From positions 30,655-94,654 of the forward strand of contig UQWA01000010.1 in NCBI GenBank assembly GCA_900544685.1: a stretch of DNA of 64,000 nucleotides, given 5' to 3'. Each line of letters starts with the position of its first letter. Position 1 is the first letter of the stretch. The stretch comes from an uncultured Lachnospiraceae bacterium. GTDB lineage: Bacteria > Bacillota > Clostridia > Lachnospirales > Lachnospiraceae. Shown in pieces: positions 58,545 through 64,000 of the stretch. The notes under the pieces were generated by a model. That model ran no database searches and was not told the DNA's origin. It was given only the letters and a program-made list of their open reading frames with translations. Both the position numbers and the translations under genes were made by a program.

Positions 58545-59204
58545 ATGAACTGGGAATTTATTATGAAATATCTGCCGCTTTATGAAAAAGCGGCAGTACT
58601 CACGGTACGGATCGGTCTGATAGGTGTGGTAATTGCTATTATTGTGGGACTGATCTGTGCAGCAATTCAATATTATAAAATACCAGTACTGAAACACATT
58701 GTGGGAATCTACATAGAACTGAGCAGAAACACGCCACTCCTGGTGCAGCTCTTTTTTATTTATTATGGGTTACCAAAAGTGGGAATCCGCACACAGGCGG
58801 ATGTCTGCGGTGTGATCGGACTGGCATTTTTAGGTGGAAGCTATATGGCAGAAGCCTTCCGAAGCGGGCTGGAAGCCATTGAACCGATTCAGGCAGAGAG
58901 TGCCATGAGTCTTGGGATGAACCGTTATCAGATGATGCGGTATGTGATTCTTCCACAGGCAATGTCCATCAGTGTACCGGCATTTATGGCAAATGTGATC
59001 TTTTTGCTGAAGGAGACCAGCGTGTTCAGCGCCATCAGCCTGATGGATCTGATGTTTACGGCAAAAGACCTGATAGGTCTGTATTATAAGACCACAGAGA
59101 GCCTGTTTTTGCTGGTAGTATTTTATCTGATTATTCTGCTCCCGGTATCCATTCTGGGCAGCATTCTGGAAAGGAGGCTGCGTTATGCCGGATTTGGGGC
59201 ATGA
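58545..59204 (+). CDS. Polar amino acid ABC transporter permease, first
   Basis: A HisM/GlnP-type permease of 219 residues with the docking loop ESAMSLGMNRYQMMRYVILPQAM and an early NTPLLVQLFFIYYGLP motif. AAGGAAAAG precedes the ATG. It overlaps the second permease gene by 20 bases; the two proteins probably form a heterodimer. The operon has its own strong promoter. Confidence 0.92.
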   Translation: MNWEFIMKYLPLYEKAAVLTVRIGLIGVVIAIIVGLICAAIQYYKIPVLKHIVGIYIELSRNTPLLVQLFFIYYGLPKVGIRTQADVCGVIGLAFLGGSYMAEAFRSGLEAIEPIQAESAMSLGMNRYQMMRYVILPQAMSISVPAFMANVIFLLKETSVFSAISLMDLMFTAKDLIGLYYKTTESLFLLVVFYLIILLPVSILGSILERRLRYAGFGA

Positions 59205-59859
59205 GGTATTATTAAAAGGGAAAAATATGATGCGGCTGATAGGGGGACTTGGAATCGCCCTAAAGATCAGTCTGATTTCTGTAGTTGTCAGCATTCCTCT
59301 TGGCATTCTGCTGGGTGCGCTGATGACATGGAAGAACCCGATTACGAAGGCTGTCTTGCGGCTATATCTGGAATTTATCCGGATCATGCCACAGATGGTA
59401 TTGCTGTTCCTGGTTTATTTTGGAAGTACCAGAGCGTTTGGATGGGATCTGTCCGGTGAGACAGCATCCATTATCGTATTTATTTTGTGGGGAACTGCAG
59501 AAATGAGTGACCTGGTAAGAGGGGCGTTGAGCAGTATTCCGAAGCATCAGTATGAGAGCAGCGAGGCACTGGGTCTGAGTAAGGTACAGACTTATCTGTA
59601 TATTATCATTCCACAGACACTGCGCAGACTGATTCCACTGTCCATCAACCTGATTACACGTATGATCAAAACGACCAGTCTGATTCTGATGATTGGTGTG
59701 GTGGAAGTGCTGAAAGTGGCACAGCAGATTATCGAGGCAAACCGTATGGCTAGCCCGAATGCTGCATTTGGCATTTACCTGGCAGTATTCCTGTTATACT
59801 TCCTGGCCTGCTGGCCGATCAGTATGCTGGCCAAATATCTGGAAAAGAGGTGGAAATAG
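59185..59859 (+). CDS. Polar amino acid ABC transporter permease, second
   Basis: The partner permease, 224 residues, with loop SSEALGLSKVQTYLYIIIPQTLRR. Five or six hydrophobic segments. It begins inside the first permease gene and ends 3 bases before the ATPase start, so translation is likely coupled throughout. Confidence 0.92.
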   Translation: MPDLGHEVLLKGKNMMRLIGGLGIALKISLISVVVSIPLGILLGALMTWKNPITKAVLRLYLEFIRIMPQMVLLFLVYFGSTRAFGWDLSGETASIIVFILWGTAEMSDLVRGALSSIPKHQYESSEALGLSKVQTYLYIIIPQTLRRLIPLSINLITRMIKTTSLILMIGVVEVLKVAQQIIEANRMASPNAAFGIYLAVFLLYFLACWPISMLAKYLEKRWK

Positions 59860-59862
59860 ACG

Positions 59863-60633
59863 ATGGCAGAAGAATTACTGAAAATAGAACATCTGACCAA
59901 AAAGTTTGAAGATAATATGATTCTGGATGATGTGAGTCTGACGGTTCACAGAGGAGAGGTTATTGTAGTAGTAGGACCAAGTGGTTGTGGAAAAAGTACC
60001 ATGCTGCGCTGTATCAATGCGCTGGAACCGATTCAGGGCGGAACTATAGAGATCGATGGTCAGCAGATCAGCCAGAAGAGCAAGCATCTGACAGAATTGC
60101 GCCAGAAGGTCGGTATGGTATTCCAGAGTTATGAACTGTTTCCGCATCTGACGGTATTGAACAATATTCTCCTGGCACCAACCAAGGTTCAGAAAAGAGA
60201 GAAAGAAGAAGTAAAGAAAGAAGCTATGGAACTTTTGGATCGTGTAGGTTTAAAGGAGAAAGCAGACAGCTTTCCGCGTCAGTTATCAGGTGGACAGAAG
60301 CAGCGTGTGGCAATCGTCCGCGCCCTTTGCATGCACCCTGAAATATTGTTATTTGATGAAGTGACTGCAGCGCTGGATCCAGAGATGGTACGTGAGGTAC
60401 TGGATGTTATGCTTCAACTTGCACAGCAGGGCAAGACCATGATTATTGTAACCCATGAGATGCAGTTTGCTCGCGCCATCGCAGATCGTGTTATTTTTCT
60501 GGAAGGCGGTAAGATTGTAGAAGACGCAGATCCGGATACTTTCTTTGATCATCCACAGACAGAGAGAGCAAAACAGTTCCTCAATGTCTTCACATTTGAA
60601 AATGTAAAACATAAAACTGCAGAAGAAAATTAG
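59863..60633 (+). CDS. Polar amino acid ABC transporter ATP-binding protein
   Basis: GlnQ-type ATPase of 256 residues: GPSGCGKST near residue 38, MVFQSYELFPH, LSGGQKQR, and Walker B ILLFDEVTAALDP where Pro-Thr-Ser is more usual. It drives the two permeases upstream and, presumably, the binding protein encoded 314 bases downstream. A terminator lies directly after it. Confidence 0.93.
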   Translation: MAEELLKIEHLTKKFEDNMILDDVSLTVHRGEVIVVVGPSGCGKSTMLRCINALEPIQGGTIEIDGQQISQKSKHLTELRQKVGMVFQSYELFPHLTVLNNILLAPTKVQKREKEEVKKEAMELLDRVGLKEKADSFPRQLSGGQKQRVAIVRALCMHPEILLFDEVTAALDPEMVREVLDVMLQLAQQGKTMIIVTHEMQFARAIADRVIFLEGGKIVEDADPDTFFDHPQTERAKQFLNVFTFENVKHKTAEEN

Positions 60634-60639
60634 ACTCTG

Positions 60640-60667
60640 ACACCCGCTCATTTGAGTGGGTGTTTTC
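60640..60667 (+). terminator. Terminator after the ABC ATPase gene
   Basis: ACACCCGCTCA pairs with TGAGTGGGTGT (one G-T pair), followed by TTTT. Separates transporter core genes from the binding protein gene. Confidence 0.65.
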
Positions 60668-60737
60668 TAATGTACAGGAGCGTGCTATCAGACCCTGATA
60701 TAGATTGAATCTATATCCAATTATCAGAAAAAAATTA

Positions 60738-60766
60738 TTGACATATTTAACCTAGTGGATTAGTAT
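60738..60766 (+). promoter_or_regulatory. Promoter of the second binding protein gene
   Basis: TTGACA at 60738-60743, 17-base spacer, TAGTAT at 60761-60766. The gap 60634-60947 holds this, the terminator and a structured leader. Confidence 0.6.
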
Positions 60767-60774
60767 GTTATTAA

Positions 60775-60935
60775 CATAAAGCAATGCAGTTTTACAGAAA
60801 ACAGACGGTTCAAGTTTACTTGAACAAGGCTGGTTTCGTAAAACTATATGGCGCATGCCATACATGAGCAAGAAGCCGCATGGCGAATTGCGAATGATGC
60901 ATTGTCTGCAGACTAAATAAATATCATGAAAAGAG
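60775..60935 (+). promoter_or_regulatory. Structured leader before the second binding protein
   Basis: About 170 bases between promoter and gene. AGTTTTAC (60788-60795) pairs with GTAAAACT (60838-60845), enclosing a hairpin GTTCAAGT/ACTTGAAC (60808-60825); ATGGC/GCCAT follows. No known riboswitch class is recognised. Confidence 0.4.
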
Positions 60936-60947
60936 GAGAACAGTATC

Positions 60948-61877
60948 ATGAAAAAATCAATCGTATTCGCAGCAACTCTGGCATTATCCACTTTATTTGC
61001 AACCTCAGCGTTTGCAGCAGACGGATTCCGTACACTGGATGAAATCAAGGAAGACGGAACTATTAACATCGGTGTTTTCTCCGATAAGAACCCATTTGGT
61101 TATGTAGACGAGAATGGAGACTATCAGGGATATGATGTTTATTTTGCAAACCGTCTGGGCGAAGACCTTGGAGTAGATATCAACTTTGTTTCCACAGAAG
61201 CAGCAAACCGTATCGAATATCTGCAGACGGGAAAAGTGGATGTTATCCTTGCAAACTTCACCGTAACACCGGAACGTGCAGAAGAAGTTGACTTTGCACT
61301 TCCATACATGAACGTAGCACTTGGTGTAATTTCACCGGATTCTAATGTCATCGACAGCCTGGATAACTGGAATTCAGATGATCAGATGATCGTTATCTCC
61401 GGAACAACAGCAGAAACTTATCTGACACAGAATTATCCGGATATCCCATTACAGAAATATGATTCCTATGCAACAGCTAAGAACGCTCTGGAGAACGGAA
61501 ACGGCGTAGCGTGGGCAAACGATAATACAGAAGTAATTGCATTTGCAAAGCAGAACGAAGGTTATACTGTAGGTATCCCATCTCTGGGAAGCGCTGATAC
61601 CATCGCACCGGCTGTTACAAAAGGAAATGATACACTGTTAGACTGGATCAATGAAGAAATCCAGACACTTGGCGAAGAGAACTTCTTCCACGCAGATTAT
61701 GAAGCAACTCTGTTAGATACTTACGGTGCAGACTACGAAGACGAACTGGTTGTAGAAGGCGGTGTAACATCAGCAGATGCAGAAGCTGACAGTGAGGCAG
61801 AAAGCGAAACAGTTGTTGACGAGACAGAAGCAGAAACAGAGACAGTTGCAGAAACAGAATCTGAGACAGCCGCTTAA
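60948..61877 (+). CDS. Polar amino acid ABC transporter substrate-binding protein with acidic tail
   Basis: A family 3 binding protein of 309 residues: INIGVFSDKNPFGYVDENGDYQGYDVYFANRLGEDLG and VDVILANFTVTPERAEEVDFALPY are standard. The signal peptide ends SAFA with no cysteine, so it is not an ordinary lipoprotein. Residues 270-309 are a Glu/Thr/Ser/Ala tail. It is probably the receptor for the permease pair upstream, but has its own promoter and a long leader, likely for extra expression. Confidence 0.88.
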   Translation: MKKSIVFAATLALSTLFATSAFAADGFRTLDEIKEDGTINIGVFSDKNPFGYVDENGDYQGYDVYFANRLGEDLGVDINFVSTEAANRIEYLQTGKVDVILANFTVTPERAEEVDFALPYMNVALGVISPDSNVIDSLDNWNSDDQMIVISGTTAETYLTQNYPDIPLQKYDSYATAKNALENGNGVAWANDNTEVIAFAKQNEGYTVGIPSLGSADTIAPAVTKGNDTLLDWINEEIQTLGEENFFHADYEATLLDTYGADYEDELVVEGGVTSADAEADSEAESETVVDETEAETETVAETESETAA

Positions 61878-61968
61878 GAAGCCTGATGAACAAGTCCTGA
61901 ATTGAGCGAAGGATACAGAGAAACCTGTAAAGTGGGATCTGTAACACAAAGATAAAAGAATAGAAAAG

Positions 61969-62015
61969 TGCGGGAGCGTATGACAAATGCCATAAGATCC
62001 CGCATTTTCTTTTTC
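61969..62015 (+). terminator. Terminator after the second binding protein gene
   Basis: TGCGGGA pairs with TCCCGCA with an inner TATG/CATA, followed by TTTTCTTTTT. Confidence 0.75.
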
Positions 62016-62077
62016 GAATACGGGTAATGTAAAGATAAGAAAAATGGGGGAGAATCACGATAAGGAGACAAAAAGAT

Positions 62078-62668
62078 ATGAGAAAGAAAATGATCTATGC
62101 AATGATAGTAGCAGGAGTTATGACAGCAGGTCTGACCGGATGCGAAGAAAAGAAAGCAGAGACAGAAACAGTACAGACAGAAGCAACGCAGACAGAGACG
62201 GCACAGGAAAATGCTGTCATTCAGAATGAAAGTGCAGCAACAGAAAATACCGGGGATGCAGCGAAGGGAGAGAGTACATCAGGCTCTGCAGATGTGACGC
62301 TGATGGACGGCAATTTGCAGGTTGCAGTAGATTCTCTGGGAGATCAGGTGGCATTTATTGATTATGATTCCAATGGTACTGCCATGCAGGTGATGTTATA
62401 TAAAGGAGAAGATGGAACGGTACGTGGAGCATTGAATACCTGTCAAGTGTGTGCAGGCTCTCCATATGCTTACTTTGAACAGGAAGGCAGTGACGTGGTG
62501 TGCCAGAATTGTGGCAATCATTTCTCTGTAGATGCCATTGGAGATGCACACGGCGGCTGCAATCCGGTTCCACTGGAGCTTTCTGACGACGGAAAAAATG
62601 TGGTGATAGATACTGCTGTGCTGGATGAGCAGGCAGGGGCATTTACCAACTGGAAAAAGGGCATCTAG
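62078..62668 (+). CDS. DUF2318 lipoprotein, candidate metal-handling protein
   Basis: A 196-residue surface lipoprotein. The signal ends in the lipobox AGLTGC (Cys22), then a long Glu/Thr linker (to about residue 70). The C-terminal domain matches DUF2318: TCQVCAGSPYAYFE, VVCQNCGNHFSV and GGCNPVPLE, giving five cysteines for metal or cluster binding. DUF2318 proteins often accompany iron or copper transport systems; the exact job is unknown. The next gene starts 1 base after its stop, so they are one operon. Confidence 0.85.
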   Translation: MRKKMIYAMIVAGVMTAGLTGCEEKKAETETVQTEATQTETAQENAVIQNESAATENTGDAAKGESTSGSADVTLMDGNLQVAVDSLGDQVAFIDYDSNGTAMQVMLYKGEDGTVRGALNTCQVCAGSPYAYFEQEGSDVVCQNCGNHFSVDAIGDAHGGCNPVPLELSDDGKNVVIDTAVLDEQAGAFTNWKKGI

Positions 62669-62669
62669 G

Positions 62670-63923
62670 ATGAAGGTAACAACAAAGTTTTATGTGAAAG
62701 ATATGATGTGCCGTCAGTGTGAAAAGACACTGGAATACGCAGTTGGCAAGGTGGAGGGCGTGAAATCTGCGAAAGCGGATTATGGAAAAGGCGTACTGAC
62801 AGTCACATATGAAAATGAAATTTGTAGTCCGAAGCAGATTGAACAGGCAGTGACGGCTTCTGGTTATCAGAATGGGAAGAAATCCGGTCAGAAGTGGAAA
62901 AAATGGCTGCTTCTGATTGGACTGCTGGCGATATTCCTGATGGGAGAACGAATAGGACTGATGACCATTTTTTCTTCCTTTCCGAGAGCAGAAGAAGGGG
63001 TGGGGTATGCAGCACTTTCTCTGACCGGATTACTGACATCAGTTCACTGTATAGCCATGTGCGGAGGCTTAAGTCTGTCTCAGAGTATGAAAAGTGGAGA
63101 ACAGAGCACCTGGAAAAACAGTCTGTTATATAATATTGGAAGAATATGCAGTTATACCCTGACAGGAGCATTACTTGGAGCGCTGGGCAGTGTTGTTTCT
63201 ATTTCCGTGGAAGTACGGGCATGCATTGGTCTGTTCGCAGGACTTGTCATGCTGCTGATGGCGTTAAACATGCTGGATTTGTTGCCTTTCCTGCGAAAAA
63301 TCCATATTCCATGTCTTCGAAGAATTCAGTCAGGATCTGCGCTTCTTGTTGGACTGTGCAACGGACTGATGCCCTGCGGACCATTGCAGGCCATGCAGCT
63401 TGTGGCAGTAGCGTCCGGGAATGTGGTAACCGGTGCGCTTTCCATGTTTTTCTTTTCGATTGGAACGGTACCTCTGATGTTGATATTCGGGCTGGTGGCG
63501 GGCACACTGCTTCAGAAATGGCGCTCCAGAATGCTGCTGGCAGGAAGCTGCCTGATTTTTCTCTTTTCTGTATATATGATTCAGAATAACAGCGCGCTTC
63601 TGGGACTTGGAATTCCGACAGCTGGGGGCACGGGAATCCAGGCAGAAAAAAGAGAAGATGTGCAGCATGTGACTACAACATTAAAACCAAATGGATACGA
63701 AGATATCACCGTAAAAGCCGGTATTCCGGTAGAATGGATCATCGAAGCAGATGAAAGCAGTCTGAATGGCTGCAATAATGAGATCCGTATACCAGAATAC
63801 GGATTGGATGTAAAACTGAAACCGGGAGAAAACAAGATCACATTTCTGCCAGAAAAGACAGGAGATTACCTGTACAGTTGCTGGATGGGCATGCTCAGGG
63901 CAACCATACATGTGGTGGAGTAA
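62670..63923 (+). CDS. Fusion: HMA metal-binding domain, UreH/SafE-like membrane domain, cupredoxin-like domain
   Basis: A 417-residue membrane protein built from three metal-linked parts. Residues 1-75: HMA fold with MMCRQC. Residues 85-310: UreH/SafE-type membrane region with SVHCIAMCGG and CNGLMPCGP, related to DsbD/cytochrome biogenesis transporters. Residues 330-417: cupredoxin-like domain with CNNEIRIPEYG and YSCWMGM, a typical copper ligand set. It probably moves copper across the membrane or loads it onto a partner; the DUF2318 lipoprotein is its likely partner. The ATG at 62670 follows AAGGG; a longer frame starting at 62625 overlaps the previous gene. Confidence 0.87.
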   Translation: MKVTTKFYVKDMMCRQCEKTLEYAVGKVEGVKSAKADYGKGVLTVTYENEICSPKQIEQAVTASGYQNGKKSGQKWKKWLLLIGLLAIFLMGERIGLMTIFSSFPRAEEGVGYAALSLTGLLTSVHCIAMCGGLSLSQSMKSGEQSTWKNSLLYNIGRICSYTLTGALLGALGSVVSISVEVRACIGLFAGLVMLLMALNMLDLLPFLRKIHIPCLRRIQSGSALLVGLCNGLMPCGPLQAMQLVAVASGNVVTGALSMFFFSIGTVPLMLIFGLVAGTLLQKWRSRMLLAGSCLIFLFSVYMIQNNSALLGLGIPTAGGTGIQAEKREDVQHVTTTLKPNGYEDITVKAGIPVEWIIEADESSLNGCNNEIRIPEYGLDVKLKPGENKITFLPEKTGDYLYSCWMGMLRATIHVVE

Positions 63924-63928
63924 AAGAA

Positions 63929-63983
63929 GGGAAGCGAAAGCTTCCCTCAGACTGTAGACAAAGCCCTGCTTTTGCAGGGTTTT
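63929..63983 (+). terminator. Two hairpins after the metal-handling operon
   Basis: GGGAAGC-GAAA-GCTTCCC at 63929-63946, then CCCTGC/GCAGGG at 63964-63979 followed by TTTTG. The second is the likely terminator. Confidence 0.65.
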
Positions 63984-64000
63984 GCTATTGTTGGAACCGC

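Noticed and set aside
1..64000. Prophage, transposase or integrative element
   Set aside because: No integrase, transposase or phage structural gene was found; only short palindromic intergenic elements.

Overview
The window looks like chromosomal DNA of an anaerobic, gut-type Gram-positive bacterium of the Lachnospiraceae, most like Blautia or a close relative. This is inferred from gene content and style, not from a database match. The signs are strong purine-rich ribosome binding sites, TTGACA/TATAAT promoters, tightly packed or overlapping operons, AddAB instead of RecBCD, a T-box leader on valS, WhiA plus a Crh-like HPr protein, ECF transporter genes beside truA, and the order tig-clpP-clpX-lon-engB. 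I see no rRNA, tRNA, CRISPR array, complete transposon or prophage.

Layout. 1-4.5 kb: end of a MATE exporter, an ABC exporter, an alkyltransferase (ogt), a cyclophilin and a GNAT enzyme. 4.5-8.9 kb: methionine importer metQ-metN-metI, then malQ. 8.9-12.3 kb: ecfA1-ecfA2-ecfT-truA. 12.3-13.5 kb: a convergent CYTH gene and a DJ-1 family gene. 13.5-20.3 kb: the protein quality-control operon tig-clpP-clpX-lon-engB, preceded by a long imperfect palindrome. 20.3-24.1 kb: pepF, a small unknown gene and an FGGY sugar kinase. 24.1-34.5 kb: T-box leader, valS, then addB-addA. 34.5-38.6 kb: a GtrA-YfhO fusion and an aminotransferase. 38.6-41.6 kb: murB-rapZ-whiA-crh. 41.8-43.6 kb: a NifU-like scaffold and a GGGtGRT protein, a poorly understood pair with its own structured control region. 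43.6-45 kb (minus strand): a SprT-like metallopeptidase with a UvrD-type Tudor tail, then a Uma2 protein. 45.2-49.1 kb: PucR regulator, MFS transporter, URO-D family methyltransferase-like enzyme. 49.2-52.1 kb: a PAS-REC-GGDEF-EAL protein and the remnant of a C39-like peptidase. 52.1-54.5 kb (minus strand): a polar amino acid ABC importer. 54.6-58.4 kb: an SH3 repeat protein, a second truA and a HelD-like helicase. 58.4-61.9 kb: a second polar amino acid ABC importer with two permeases and a separately promoted binding protein. 62-64 kb: a DUF2318 lipoprotein and an HMA/UreH-like/cupredoxin fusion, probably for copper or another soft metal.

Most genes are housekeeping or nutrient uptake. The parts that deserve attention are the NifU-like/GGGtGRT pair, the GtrA-YfhO fusion, the SprT-Tudor protein, the metal-handling fusion with its DUF2318 partner, the solute-binding proteins with acidic tails and no lipobox, and the palindromic intergenic elements, one of which separates the valS T-box from its gene. 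Promoters, hairpins and start codons were read by eye; protein families were recognised from motifs and were not confirmed by searches.
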